DNA of 64,000 nt from Evansella sp. AB-P1. GTDB taxonomy: Bacteria > Bacillota > Bacilli > Bacillales > Salisediminibacteriaceae. Below the pieces are notes generated by a model that was not told the origin of the DNA, did not search any database, and worked only from the letters and a program-made list of their open reading frames with translations. The stretch's first letter is position 1; each line of letters opens with the position of its first letter. Shown one piece after another: positions 54,820 to 63,803 of the stretch. Location: NCBI RefSeq assembly GCF_029688925.1, contig NZ_JARUKY010000016.1, forward strand, positions 1-64,000, in the 5' to 3' direction. Made by a program: the position numbers and the translations under genes.

Positions 54820-55803
54820 TTAACTTTTATAGTCTAATGAATATGCAAGCTTCTCTTTACTTAATCTACTTGCCACTAGTTCAAGACGATCCAAAGGCTG
54901 TTTCGTTTCAAAGGCTAACTTATGTTGAATAGCTTCTTTGCTTACTCCATTTAAAAAAAGATTAATAATATATGATTTTCTTAAATACTGACAACTAATT
55001 TGACCTGTGAAACCTGCTCGTTTCATTTCTTGTCTAATCATTTTTTGAATAGCTACATCTGATAATCGTTTTCCACAATCATTTTCTATGTCCCATCGAT
55101 ATGTTCCCCTCTGATAATCGAATGCAATAAAAAAATGATGGGAATCGTATCGATTAGGTCGTAAAGCGATAGGTATTTTCATATAATATTCAAATAGCTT
55201 TCTTCTAGCATCCTGAGAAATGTCAATTTTCCTTTCCTTACCCTTACGACTAGTTAACTCCAATTCATTGGATGTAAAATGAATATGATTTATTGTTAAT
55301 GATGTTAATTCTTGAATGGTTAATCCATAATGGAGGATAAGAAGAAAAATAGCTTCGTTTCGATCTTTGATCATATGTCGATATTGTTTTTGTTTGTCCG
55401 TTAATCCATTGTAGGATCGGAGAGTTTGAAAAATCCTTTTTATTTCATGCTTATTAAAAAAATGTATACTCTCATTTGATGAGGATTTTCTATTCGTTTG
55501 TTCAATTAATGATGAAAGTATGGTCACTTGCTCTTCTAATTGCTCATGTATAAACCAATTTTTCATTACTGATAAAATACGTCTTATTGTGTTTTGTGAA
55601 TATAATTCTCCAGTGTTTAAATATGTATAGTAAGAGGAAAGTTCTTCAGTGGAAGGTAGACTAGTTGAGGAAGAACAACCTCTTATAGATTCAAGCCAAC
55701 GGATAAACTGCATAAGATCATAACGATAACGCTTTAATGTACTTGGCTGTTTGTCATAGGATAAAATAATAATAAACTGGTCAACCTTTTTTACCAATTC
55801 CAC
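54820..55803 (-). CDS. Degenerate tyrosine recombinase-like protein
   Basis: This 327-aa protein is the only reverse-strand gene. It has the outline of a tyrosine recombinase: an N-terminal SAM-like DNA-binding domain (DKQPSTLKRYRYDLMQFIRWL), a core beginning about residue 115, and the beta-hairpin Lys in SRKGKERKIDI (185-194). Most catalytic residues are changed. The Arg I position reads HYGLTIQEL (T162), HxxRH reads QYLRKS (272-277; R275 kept, both His lost), the second His reads KLAF (F298), and no Tyr follows in place. GTG 55803 has only a weak GGTGA site. It may be a decayed or repurposed XerC/D-like protein. Confidence 0.8.
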   Translation of the reverse strand: MELVKKVDQFIIILSYDKQPSTLKRYRYDLMQFIRWLESIRGCSSSTSLPSTEELSSYYTYLNTGELYSQNTIRRILSVMKNWFIHEQLEEQVTILSSLIEQTNRKSSSNESIHFFNKHEIKRIFQTLRSYNGLTDKQKQYRHMIKDRNEAIFLLILHYGLTIQELTSLTINHIHFTSNELELTSRKGKERKIDISQDARRKLFEYYMKIPIALRPNRYDSHHFFIAFDYQRGTYRWDIENDCGKRLSDVAIQKMIRQEMKRAGFTGQISCQYLRKSYIINLFLNGVSKEAIQHKLAFETKQPLDRLELVASRLSKEKLAYSLDYKS

Positions 55804-55872
55804 CTTTTATCACCACATTTCAAGTATATTATATCTATTATAGTTGAAGCAGTTCCTTTTGTCTTACATGTA

Positions 55873-55917
55873 GAACTCGTACAAAAATAAAATATTGTAG
55901 GCAATTGTCACGAGTTC
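55873..55917. promoter_or_regulatory. Inverted repeat between the recombinase-like gene and spoVK
   Basis: GAACTCGTACAA (55873-55884) is complementary to TTGTCACGAGTTC (55905-55917) except for one bulged base. It lies in the only divergent intergenic region of the window and could be an operator or a recombination-type site. Confidence 0.45.
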
Positions 55918-55937
55918 GTTTCAATTGCGTATAGTAG

Positions 55938-55966
55938 TTGTGGGTATATTGTTATAACTATACAAT
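55938..55966 (+). promoter_or_regulatory. Candidate promoter of spoVK
   Basis: TTGTGG (55938-55943), a 17-base spacer and TACAAT (55961-55966). The start codon is close, so the leader would be very short. In B. subtilis spoVK is a sporulation gene; no clear sigma-E site is seen. Confidence 0.4.
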
Positions 55967-55983
55967 AGAGGATGGTGACCTCG

Positions 55984-56940
55984 TTGGAACAAGCAGCAAG
56001 AATGAGAAAAAGAGGGCAAATTAATATCGTTCTAAAAAAACAGACAGAAGAAGATCCTCTACTCTCCCATCAAGAATCGGACATGTTAGAAAAACCAGAA
56101 CACATGGCTTATAAACAGGTTCAACAGGAATTAGATGAGTTTATAGGTCTATCTACAATTAAACAATTTATGAAGGAAATCTATGCATGGATTTACTTAA
56201 ACCAAAAACGCCAAGAAGAAGGTTTAATTGCAGGGAAACAAGTATTTCATATGGTTTTTAAAGGGAACCCTGGGACTGGGAAAACAACGGTAGCTCGTCT
56301 AATAGCTAAGCTTTTTCGTGATATGGGTGTACTTGAAAAAGGACATTTAATCGAAGCAGAACGTGCTGATCTTGTTGGGGAGTACATTGGCCATACAGCA
56401 CAAAAAACGAGAGAATTAGTAAAAAAAGCTATAGGTGGTATTTTATTTGTAGATGAAGCTTACTCATTGGCGCGAGGAGGAGAAAAAGACTTTGGAAAGG
56501 AAGCTATCGATACTCTTGTAAAAGCAATGGAGGATCAACAGCATTCGTTTGTTTTAATTTTAGCTGGTTATCCTAAAGAAATGGATCGCTTTTTAAAATT
56601 AAATCCTGGTTTACCTTCTCGTTTTCCAATGAAGGTTACATTTCCGAATTATACAATAGATGAATTAACAAAAATGGCTAGAAAAATGGTTAAAGAAAGA
56701 GATTATCAATTAGATAGTCGCGCAGAAGCTACTTTACAGGATATTTTAAAAATAACGAAAGATAAGGATGAAGAACATTTTAGTAATGGACGTTTCATTC
56801 GAAATTTATTGGAACGATCCATTCGAAACCAAGCTGTTCGTTTATTAGAAGAAGGGAAGTATAAAAAAGAAGATCTTATGACATTAAAGGGTATAGATTT
56901 ATCTCACGCTTACTTTGATACAGATGTAAAGATGGACTAA
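55984..56940 (+). CDS. spoVK: Stage V sporulation protein K (AAA+ ATPase)
   Basis: SpoVK is a CbbX-like AAA+ ATPase needed for spore maturation. The 318-aa product has Walker [10 protein letters not shown] (about 94-102), [22 protein letters not shown], Walker [34 protein letters not shown] and the sensor region NPGLPSRFP. The frame opens at ATG 55972, directly on the AGAGG site. TTG 55984 is spaced after GGTGA and gives [17 protein letters not shown], matching the B. subtilis N terminus. The end overlaps the hflX frame. Confidence 0.93.
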   Translation: MEQAARMRKRGQINIVLKKQTEEDPLLSHQESDMLEKPEHMAYKQVQQELDEFIGLSTIKQFMKEIYAWIYLNQKRQEEGLIAGKQVFHMVFKGNPGTGKTTVARLIAKLFRDMGVLEKGHLIEAERADLVGEYIGHTAQKTRELVKKAIGGILFVDEAYSLARGGEKDFGKEAIDTLVKAMEDQQHSFVLILAGYPKEMDRFLKLNPGLPSRFPMKVTFPNYTIDELTKMARKMVKERDYQLDSRAEATLQDILKITKDKDEEHFSNGRFIRNLLERSIRNQAVRLLEEGKYKKEDLMTLKGIDLSHAYFDTDVKMD

Positions 56941-56954
56941 TGGAGGGACTTATC

Positions 56955-58247
56955 TTGGAAGATAAATCGATTTCAAAAAAAGAACGAGTACTAATCGTAG
57001 GATTAAAGACACAAAAAACGGTTGAGGAAGATTTTCTCTATAGAATGGAAGAATTAGAAGCACTCACAAGTACAGCAGGTGGAGTCGTCGTAATGGAAAT
57101 GACACAAAATCGTGAGCATCCAGATAAAGCCACGTATATAGGTAGAGGGAAAGTCGAGGAGTTAGAGCTGATCATAGAAGAGAAGGAAATAGAGCTCGTT
57201 ATTTTTAATGATGAGCTCTCTCCATCCCAGCTTAGAAATCTAACGACAAAAATTGATGTGAAAATAATAGACCGAACCCAGCTTATTTTAGATATATTCG
57301 CAAAGCGTGCGCGATCAAAAGAAGGTAAGCTTCAAGTGGAATTAGCTCAACTTAACTATTTACTGCCAAGACTTAGAGGTCAAGGTCATATGTTATCGAG
57401 ATTAGGCGGTGGAATTGGAACGAGGGGTCCAGGTGAAACGCAATTAGAGGTAGATCAGAGACACATTCGGTCTAGAATGACAGATATTCGTCATCAATTA
57501 GAACAAATTGTTTCCCATCGTAATCGATATCGCAGCCGAAGGAAAAAGAACCAATCCTATCAGATATCACTTGTTGGTTATACAAACGCAGGGAAATCGA
57601 CACTATTACATAAACTGTCTCAAGCTGATGTATACGTAGAAGACCAATTGTTTGCAACCCTTGATCCTACGACAAAAAAAATAAAGCTCCCATCTGGCAT
57701 GGAAGTCCTATTAACTGACACTGTAGGCTTTATCCAACAGCTTCCAACGGCATTAATTGCAGCCTTTCGATCTACATTAGAGGAAGTGCAAGAAGCAGAT
57801 TTAATTTTACATGTAGTAGATGCTGCTAATCCAGACCATCCAAATCATGAAAGAACAGTCCAACAATTATTAAAGGATTTGTCAGCAGAACAGATACCTA
57901 TGCTTACGGTTTACAATAAGCGAGATTTATTAACGGAAGATTTCTTTTCGTATGCTGACGGACCTTCCGTTTTGATAAGTACTATTAAAGAAGATGACTT
58001 GGACAAGCTTAAAGAAAAAATTGAAGCTGTGATGGAGGAAACATTTTCACCTTACATTGTTCATATTCCAGCGTATGAAGGGAAATGGTTACACCGAATT
58101 CAGAAAGAGACAATTCAAATAGAACGACAGTTCCATGAAGAGAAGGAAGAGTATGTTATTAGGGGATATGCCCCTTTATCATCAGCAATATATAATGAAA
58201 TGCAAAGTAGAACAAATAGAGGAGAAGAAGATGGAGAACGTAACTAA
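56955..58247 (+). CDS. hflX: Ribosome-associated GTPase HflX
   Basis: HflX is a ribosome-splitting GTPase induced by stress in several bacteria. The 430-aa product (YnbA in B. subtilis) has the N-terminal HflX domain ([56 protein letters not shown]), then the G domain with GYTNAGKST (about 207-215), DPTTKK, DTVGFI and NKRD. The frame opens at ATG 56940 on the spoVK stop, but GGAGG at 56942-56946 lies 8 bases before TTG 56955, giving [12 protein letters not shown]. ynbB overlaps its end by 17 bases. Confidence 0.94.
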   Translation: MEDKSISKKERVLIVGLKTQKTVEEDFLYRMEELEALTSTAGGVVVMEMTQNREHPDKATYIGRGKVEELELIIEEKEIELVIFNDELSPSQLRNLTTKIDVKIIDRTQLILDIFAKRARSKEGKLQVELAQLNYLLPRLRGQGHMLSRLGGGIGTRGPGETQLEVDQRHIRSRMTDIRHQLEQIVSHRNRYRSRRKKNQSYQISLVGYTNAGKSTLLHKLSQADVYVEDQLFATLDPTTKKIKLPSGMEVLLTDTVGFIQQLPTALIAAFRSTLEEVQEADLILHVVDAANPDHPNHERTVQQLLKDLSAEQIPMLTVYNKRDLLTEDFFSYADGPSVLISTIKEDDLDKLKEKIEAVMEETFSPYIVHIPAYEGKWLHRIQKETIQIERQFHEEKEEYVIRGYAPLSSAIYNEMQSRTNRGEEDGERN

Positions 58248-59484
58248 AAAGTTAGAATCATTTATAATAAATGCAGAAGAAGAGCTACAACCGATGTTTA
58301 GGAAACGAGAGAGAATCAGTGAAGCCAATCAACGGAAAGTACTTAGAGCATTCCGAGATAACGAAGTATCAGAGTTTCATTTTCAGCCTTCTACTGGATA
58401 CGGATATGATGATGTTGGTAGAGAGACCCTTGAAAAAATCTATGCTCAAGTATTTGGGGGAGAAAAGGCAATTGTTCGTCCTCAAATAGTCTCTGGTACA
58501 CATGCAATAAGTACAGCTTTATTTGGAGTCCTAAGGCCGAATGACGAACTACTCTATATTACAGGTAAACCATACGACACCTTAGAAGAAGTAATAGGTG
58601 TTCGAGGAGAATTAAATGGATCCCTAAAAGAGTTTGGTATTTCATATGAAGATGTTCCATTAAAGGATGGATCGATTGATTTTGAAAATGTGCAAAATAA
58701 GATAAATGAAAGAACGAAAGTTATTGGTATTCAACGATCGAAAGGTTATGACAATCGTCCTTCCTTTACTGTAGATCAAATTGGAGAAATGTGTCGTTTT
58801 ATTAAAGAAGTAAATAAAGATCTCATCGTTTTTGTAGACAATTGCTATGGGGAATTTGTTGAATTACAAGAGCCGTGCCATGTAGGGGCCGACCTTGTTG
58901 CTGGTTCATTAATAAAAAATCCTGGTGGGGGAATTGTAAAAACTGGAGGCTATCTTGTAGGTAAGGAAAATCTTATTGAGAAATGTGCATTTCGATTAAC
59001 AGCACCGGGAATTGGTCTTAAAGGAGGAGCATCCTTATATAGTTTATTAGAAATGTATCAAGGGTTATTTTTAGCCCCTCATGTGGTTAATCAAGCAGTA
59101 AAAGGAGCCATGTTTACTTCTAAGATCTTATCAGATATAGGCATGGATACTACGCCTGCATGGAATGATTCTCGAACAGACTTAATACAAGCTGTGTCAT
59201 TTCCAACAAAAGAGGCAATGATTGCTTTTTGTCAAGCTATTCAAGCTTCATCACCTGTGGATGCTCACGTATTACCACAACCAAGTCCTATGCCTGGGTA
59301 CGAAGACGATGTCATTATGGCTGCTGGAACATTTATTCAAGGAGCCAGCATAGAGTTTACTGCTGATGGACCTATTCGCCCACCATATACAGCCTATGTT
59401 CAAGGTGGCTTAACTTACGAGCATGTGAAAATAGGAGTTGTTGATGCTATCTCTTCCCTGTTTGAAAAGGGGTTTTTGGAATAG
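58231..59484 (+). CDS. ynbB: YnbB, methionine gamma-lyase family PLP protein
   Basis: YnbB belongs to the aluminium-resistance/methionine gamma-lyase-like group of fold-type I PLP enzymes. The 417-aa protein has [38 protein letters not shown] and the likely PLP Lys in [17 protein letters not shown]. The reaction in Bacillus is not established. The frame opens at 58135, but AGAGGAGA before ATG 58231 supports [10 protein letters not shown]. The next gene in B. subtilis is glnR; here a 350-base gap leads to glnA. Confidence 0.9.
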   Translation: MENVTKKLESFIINAEEELQPMFRKRERISEANQRKVLRAFRDNEVSEFHFQPSTGYGYDDVGRETLEKIYAQVFGGEKAIVRPQIVSGTHAISTALFGVLRPNDELLYITGKPYDTLEEVIGVRGELNGSLKEFGISYEDVPLKDGSIDFENVQNKINERTKVIGIQRSKGYDNRPSFTVDQIGEMCRFIKEVNKDLIVFVDNCYGEFVELQEPCHVGADLVAGSLIKNPGGGIVKTGGYLVGKENLIEKCAFRLTAPGIGLKGGASLYSLLEMYQGLFLAPHVVNQAVKGAMFTSKILSDIGMDTTPAWNDSRTDLIQAVSFPTKEAMIAFCQAIQASSPVDAHVLPQPSPMPGYEDDVIMAAGTFIQGASIEFTADGPIRPPYTAYVQGGLTYEHVKIGVVDAISSLFEKGFLE

Positions 59485-59632
59485 TTTAGAATATATTAAC
59501 AAGTAATGATAAATAATGGTAAATAATAACTTTAGAAAAAATAATGTTAATAATTTTTTCTTATAAATTTCTAATAATAAATTTTCCCTAGAATCCTTGA
59601 GAGACAAGGATTTAGCAATTGTTAACGATGAA
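59485..59632. other. Non-coding gap after ynbB, position of glnR in relatives
   Basis: Very AT-rich, with no frame resembling GlnR or its MerR-type helix-turn-helix. A hairpin, AATCCTTG (59592-59599) with CAAGGATT (59605-59612), may end or process the ynbB transcript. Confidence 0.5.
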
Positions 59633-59649
59633 TGTAAGAAAAATTACCA
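59633..59649 (+). promoter_or_regulatory. GlnR/TnrA-like box 1 (near match)
   Basis: TGTAAGAAAAATTACCA fits TGTNAN7TNACA except for one position in the right half. It directly abuts the perfect second box. Confidence 0.6.
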
Positions 59650-59666
59650 TGTCAGAAAATCTGACA
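59650..59666 (+). promoter_or_regulatory. GlnR/TnrA box 2 of glnA
   Basis: TGTCAGAAAATCTGACA matches the TGTNAN7TNACA operator exactly. Two tandem boxes overlapping or just upstream of the -35 region are the known arrangement at glnRA in Bacillus. Confidence 0.85.
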
Positions 59667-59670
59667 TCAA

Positions 59671-59701
59671 TTAACACAAAGCATCTTTTCTTCGTTACTA
59701 T
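59671..59701 (+). promoter_or_regulatory. Candidate sigma-A promoter of glnA
   Basis: TTAACA (59671-59676), a 19-base spacer and TACTAT (59696-59701) directly follow the GlnR/TnrA boxes. The leader of about 130 bases contains an imperfect hairpin (CGAACTTA to TAAGTTCG, about 59722-59757). Confidence 0.5.
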
Positions 59702-59836
59702 ATACATAACGACAGAGAAACACGAACTTAATGTTATTAATCCATTAATAAGTTCGGTTTCCGAAGGTGCTAGGGCTTAAAGACAACCCTGTTGAACTTC
59801 GAAATAGAGTTATTTATCTAAGGAGGAAAAAAAGAA

Positions 59837-61171
59837 ATGAGCAAATATTCAAAAGAAGACATTTTATCAATGGCAAAAGAGGAAAACGTACGTTACATCA
59901 GATTACAATTTACTGACTTATTAGGGATTATTAAAAATGTAGAAATTCCAGTGGATCAGCTTCCAAAAGCATTAGATAATTTAATGATGTTTGATGGATC
60001 TTCTATCGAAGGATTCGTACGAATTGAAGAATCCGATATGTACTTATATCCAGATCTTGATACTTGGGTTATCTTCCCTTGGTCTCAGGAGAAAGGAAAA
60101 GTTGCTCGTTTAATCTGTGACGTTTATAATCCAGATGGCACACCATTCGCTGGTGACCCACGTGGAGCATTAAAGAAAGTATTAGAAGAAGCGGAAGCAC
60201 TTGGCTTTACAGACTTTAACATTGGACCTGAACCAGAGTTCTTTCTTTTCAAAACAGATGAAAAAGGTGAACCTACATTAGAACTTAACGATAAAGGTGG
60301 ATACTTTGACTTAGCACCAGTTGACTTAGGGGAAAACTGCCGTCGTGATATCGTTCTTGAATTAGAAGATATGGGATTTGAAATTGAGGCATCCCATCAT
60401 GAGGTAGCACCAGGTCAACATGAAATTGACTTTAAATATGCAGATGCAATTACAACATGTGATAATATACAAACATTTAAACTAGTTGTTAAAACAATTG
60501 CACATAAACACGGCTTACATGCTACATTTATGCCAAAACCATTATTTGGCGTAAATGGAAGCGGGATGCATGCTAACATGTCTTTATTCCGTGGAAAAGA
60601 AAATGCATTCTATGATGCAGACGCGCCTGGTCAATTAAGTGAGACTGCATTACAATTCCTTGCAGGTATCTTAAAGCATGCAAAAGCATTTACTGCAATT
60701 ACGAACCCAACAGTTAACTCTTATAAGCGATTAGTACCTGGATACGAAGCACCTTGTTACGTTGCTTGGTCAATGAGAAACCGTTCTCCACTAGTGAGAA
60801 TTCCTTCTTCAAGAGGGTTAAGTACTCGAATAGAAGTACGTAGTCCAGACCCATCAGCTAATCCTTATCTTGCAATGGCAGCTATGCTTTCTGCTGGATT
60901 AGACGGTGTACGTAATAAGCTTACTCCTCCTGCAGCAACGGACAGAAATATTTATGTAATGGATGAGAAAGAACGATTAGCAGAAGGTATCGATGCACTT
61001 CCTGCAACATTAAAAGAAGCTCTAGTAGCTTTAAGTAAAGATGAAATAATTGTTAGCTCTTTAGGTGAACACGTTTTAGAACACTTCATCGAAGCGAAAG
61101 AAATCGAATGGGATATGTTCCGCACTCAAGTTCACCCTTGGGAAAGAGAACAATATATGACGACTTACTAA
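59837..61171 (+). CDS. glnA: Glutamine synthetase type I
   Basis: GlnA makes glutamine from glutamate and ammonia and, in Bacillus, in its feedback-inhibited form controls GlnR and TnrA. The 444-aa length is that of the GSI-alpha class without adenylylation. Motifs include FDGSSIEGF, the metal/substrate region GPEPEFFLF, the ammonia/ATP motif [31 protein letters not shown] and [26 protein letters not shown] lies before the ATG. It is transcribed alone here, without glnR. Confidence 0.97.
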   Translation: MSKYSKEDILSMAKEENVRYIRLQFTDLLGIIKNVEIPVDQLPKALDNLMMFDGSSIEGFVRIEESDMYLYPDLDTWVIFPWSQEKGKVARLICDVYNPDGTPFAGDPRGALKKVLEEAEALGFTDFNIGPEPEFFLFKTDEKGEPTLELNDKGGYFDLAPVDLGENCRRDIVLELEDMGFEIEASHHEVAPGQHEIDFKYADAITTCDNIQTFKLVVKTIAHKHGLHATFMPKPLFGVNGSGMHANMSLFRGKENAFYDADAPGQLSETALQFLAGILKHAKAFTAITNPTVNSYKRLVPGYEAPCYVAWSMRNRSPLVRIPSSRGLSTRIEVRSPDPSANPYLAMAAMLSAGLDGVRNKLTPPAATDRNIYVMDEKERLAEGIDALPATLKEALVALSKDEIIVSSLGEHVLEHFIEAKEIEWDMFRTQVHPWEREQYMTTY

Positions 61172-61177
61172 GAGAAG

Positions 61178-61210
61178 AAACCCTTGATGCACATTGCATT
61201 GAGGGTTTTT
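61178..61210 (+). terminator. Intrinsic terminator of glnA
   Basis: AAACCCTTGATGC (61178-61190) pairs along 13 positions, two of them G-U, with GCATTGAGGGTTT (61196-61208), followed by TT. Confidence 0.88.
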
Positions 61211-61287
61211 AATTTTATTCTTCAGAATTTGTCTATATTAATCAATACGAAAATATTGTCAAAAAATAGACATCTGATATATCACAC

Positions 61288-61316
61288 TTGTAATTTGTAA
61301 TAAAATTCAGTAAACT
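61288..61316 (+). promoter_or_regulatory. Candidate promoter upstream of the isomerase-epimerase pair
   Basis: TTGTAA (61288-61293), a 17-base spacer and TAAACT (61311-61316). Both hexamers are moderate matches. Confidence 0.4.
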
Positions 61317-61376
61317 ATAGGGAACTACCATACTAGATTTTAATCATTATCTTTTTTTAGGAGGTGACAACATTTT

Positions 61377-61469
61377 TTGAATAAGGTGAATAAAATTGCG
61401 ATTATAAAAGTACTTAACATATTCACTAGTAGTTACTTTTTATATAATTGCAAATATACGAAAAAATGA
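61377..61469 (+). CDS. Possible 30-codon small ORF with a consensus ribosome site
   Basis: AGGAGGTGA at 61359-61367, fully complementary to the 3' end of 16S rRNA, lies 9 bases before TTG 61377. The frame runs 30 codons (MNKVNKIAIIKVLNIF, ending CKYTKK) to TGA at 61467. The product would be short, basic and partly hydrophobic, with no recognisable relative. It may be a leader peptide, a small membrane peptide, or the start of a decayed gene. Confidence 0.35.
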   Translation: MNKVNKIAIIKVLNIFTSSYFLYNCKYTKK

Positions 61470-61481
61470 AAGCGATACCAT
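61466..61481 (+). promoter_or_regulatory. Consensus cre site (CcpA operator)
   Basis: ATGAAAGCGATACCAT matches WTGNAANCGNWWNCAW at every position. It lies downstream of the candidate promoter and 150 bases before the isomerase gene, a position that would allow roadblock repression by CcpA in good carbon sources. Confidence 0.75.
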
Positions 61482-61632
61482 TTAATGATTGTATTACTAA
61501 ATAACTTCGCAGCTGGAATTATCATTATGTCATCATGAGAAAAGTTATTAATCAATTGAAGTGGAAATACACTGTATAGTTACTTAAATTTTCATCAGGA
61601 TTTGATACAAAACTTTTAGGAGTGGTGAATTT

Positions 61633-62454
61633 ATGAAATTAGCAATAACTGTTGTAAATGAAGCGTCTCAGCAAGCTCCGTTTGTCTTAAGAGGAGATTA
61701 TATAGAAATGATTAAAGATGCAGCAAAAATTGGTTATGACGCAGTAGAATTGCACCTTTCAGACCCCAATGATATTAACATTCCAGAAATAAAGAAAGTA
61801 TGCAAAGAGCTTGATATCTCCATCTCTTCTATAGGGACAGGATTAGCCTATGTAAGAGAAGGCTTATCTTTAACAAGCAACGATATGTCAGTGCAAAAAG
61901 AAGCTGTTAATAGAATGAAAGATTTTATTCAATTAGGGAAAGAATTAGAATGTGTCGTCATTATTGGTCTCATTAAAGGACTTATTAAGGATAATGAAAG
62001 CTATGAATCTTATGTATCTAGTCTAAATAATAATTTACGAGAATGCTTACAGATAGCAGAAATGAGTGGTGTTACATTAGTAATAGAAGCAGTAAATCGG
62101 TATGAAGGAGATTTCCTAAATACAATAAGTGAGTGTGTTGACTATATCGAACAATTTAATTCTGAGTATTTAAAAGTGCATATCGATACCTTCCATATGA
62201 ACATAGAGGAAGATGATATTGGCAAAAGTATTATTCAAGCAGGTAATCGTATCGGGCATGTTCATATTGCTGATAGTAATAGACAATACCCCGGTCAAGC
62301 TCATTATAATTTTGAAGAAACAATAAATGCACTGAAAAAAATTGATTACAAGGGAGCATTATCTGCAGAATGCTTAAGTCTTCCAACCCCTGAGATCGCA
62401 GCAAGGGAAACGTATAATTACATCCGAAATTTTGTTTATGAAGAAATGGTATAA
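61633..62454 (+). CDS. Sugar phosphate isomerase/epimerase family protein
   Basis: This 273-aa protein is a xylose-isomerase-like TIM barrel (AP endonuclease 2 superfamily). Metal ligands expected for the family are visible: Glu in VIEAVNRYEGDF, Asp and His in VHIDTFHMN, His in GHVHIADSNR and Glu in SAECLS. Such proteins include inosose isomerases, hydroxypyruvate isomerases and 3-epimerases such as tagatose/psicose epimerase; the substrate here cannot be read. TAGGAGTGGTG precedes the ATG. A cre site upstream and an NAD-dependent epimerase downstream suggest a small sugar-catabolic operon. Confidence 0.85.
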   Translation: MKLAITVVNEASQQAPFVLRGDYIEMIKDAAKIGYDAVELHLSDPNDINIPEIKKVCKELDISISSIGTGLAYVREGLSLTSNDMSVQKEAVNRMKDFIQLGKELECVVIIGLIKGLIKDNESYESYVSSLNNNLRECLQIAEMSGVTLVIEAVNRYEGDFLNTISECVDYIEQFNSEYLKVHIDTFHMNIEEDDIGKSIIQAGNRIGHVHIADSNRQYPGQAHYNFEETINALKKIDYKGALSAECLSLPTPEIAARETYNYIRNFVYEEMV

Positions 62455-62472
62455 GTACTGGAGGTTTTTTAA

Positions 62473-63480
62473 GTGAAAGTATTAATCATCGGTGGAACAG
62501 GAGTAATAAGTAGCTGCATCGTAGAACAATTATTAGCCAAAGGACATAACATCTCTATTTTTCATCGTGGAACAACACCATTGAACTATGGTGGTAAAGT
62601 AGAAGAATTTATAGGTGACAAACAGAACAGTGAAGAATTTGAAAGAATGATGAAAAATTACCAATTTGACGTTGTTATTGATATGATTTGTTTTACGGTG
62701 GAAGATGCCGAGTTAACTATTGGCGTATTTAAAAATAAAGTGGAACAGATCATTATCACTTCATCTGTTGCGGCGTATAGACGTCCTTTAAATAGCTTAC
62801 CGATTCAAGAAGGTCAAGAAGCGCTAACATACAACAAAGATTTTCCGTATGCTTTTCATAAAGCAGAAGTAGAAAGATATGCTAATAAAATGATAGAAGA
62901 AGAGGATATACCCATTACGATCATTCGTCCTTCTTTAACTTACGGTGAAAGGGGAAAGAATCTAGGGATATTAAGACAAAACTATAACATCATAGACAGA
63001 ATAAAAAAGGGAAAGCCATTAGTGATGTTTGGGGACGGTACCGGACCCATGAGCTTTACCTTTGCTCCTGACTTAGCAAAGGGCTATGAAGCAGTGCTTG
63101 GAAACAAAAACACTTATGGGAAATCGTACCATATAACAAGCGAAGAAAGACGTATGTGGGACGACCTCTATTTAGAATTTGGTAAGCTATTAGGTGTAGA
63201 GGCAAAAATCGTTCACATACCATCTGAGATTCTTTTTTCATACGATCCGAACTTATTTGGACATATCTATTATGAAAAAATGTATGCTGGAATTTATGAT
63301 AATGGAAAGATAAAAAGAGACTGTCCACAACTAAAGATGGACATGACATTGTCAGATGGATTAACGATGATGTTGAATTGGTATGAAAAATCAAATGCAG
63401 TAGTTGATGAAGAAAAGGATCAATTAGAGGATCGTTTAGTTTATCTTTATGAAAAATTAAGGAATGGTTTTAAAGAATAA
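62473..63480 (+). CDS. NAD-dependent epimerase/dehydratase family protein
   Basis: This 335-aa extended short-chain dehydrogenase has the N-terminal motif LIIGGTGVISSCIVEQL, ITSSVAAY around the catalytic Ser/Thr, and the YxxxK pair in YAFHKAE. The C-terminal half (FGDGTGPMSFTFAPDLAKGYEAVLG) fits sugar-nucleotide or sugar-acid epimerases and dehydratases. It starts with GTG 62473 after GGAGG (62460-62464), 18 bases behind the isomerase gene, so the two are very likely co-transcribed. Exact substrate unknown. Confidence 0.85.
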   Translation: MKVLIIGGTGVISSCIVEQLLAKGHNISIFHRGTTPLNYGGKVEEFIGDKQNSEEFERMMKNYQFDVVIDMICFTVEDAELTIGVFKNKVEQIIITSSVAAYRRPLNSLPIQEGQEALTYNKDFPYAFHKAEVERYANKMIEEEDIPITIIRPSLTYGERGKNLGILRQNYNIIDRIKKGKPLVMFGDGTGPMSFTFAPDLAKGYEAVLGNKNTYGKSYHITSEERRMWDDLYLEFGKLLGVEAKIVHIPSEILFSYDPNLFGHIYYEKMYAGIYDNGKIKRDCPQLKMDMTLSDGLTMMLNWYEKSNAVVDEEKDQLEDRLVYLYEKLRNGFKE

Positions 63481-63541
63481 GGCTAGTACAACAATTCCTT
63501 ATACCTAATGAAAATCTAACATGTTGAATCCCCTTTTAAAT

Positions 63542-63588
63542 AAAAACACATGCGATTTCTAACATAGTAGGAATCACATGTGTTTTTT
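63542..63588 (+). terminator. Intrinsic terminator of the isomerase-epimerase pair
   Basis: AAAAACACATG (63542-63552) and GATT pair with AATC and CATGTGTTTTT (63577-63587) across one mismatch, ending in TTTTTT. Confidence 0.85.
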
Positions 63589-63744
63589 GTTTATCATTTT
63601 TCAAACCCATTCCGTATGAAATATATATATCTAATCTTTACATCTGTTTATTCTGCCAATCCTTCTCACACCTGTCACCAATCACTCCCAAAAACAAAGA
63701 TATCTGACAAAGTATTTATTTTGACTGTTGACTTTAATTCTACC
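63589..63744. other. Non-coding gap before the MerR-type gene
   Basis: A 65-codon frame runs through this region but has no ribosome site or family features and is not accepted. No other element is evident. Confidence 0.4.
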
Positions 63745-63775
63745 TTGCTCCTTCCGTTACGTCATATGCTAATCT
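63745..63775 (+). promoter_or_regulatory. Possible MerR-type promoter with a 19-base spacer
   Basis: TTGCTC (63745-63750), a 19-base spacer and TAATCT (63770-63775) upstream of a MerR-type gene. The long spacer is typical of MerR-activated promoters, but the dyad inside it is weak. Confidence 0.35.
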
Positions 63776-63803
63776 AAAATTATAATGATGAAGAGGGATG
63801 AAT

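Noticed and set aside
63580-63777. 65-codon forward frame before the MerR-type gene
   Set aside because: It starts inside the terminator of the preceding operon, has no ribosome site and no recognisable features.
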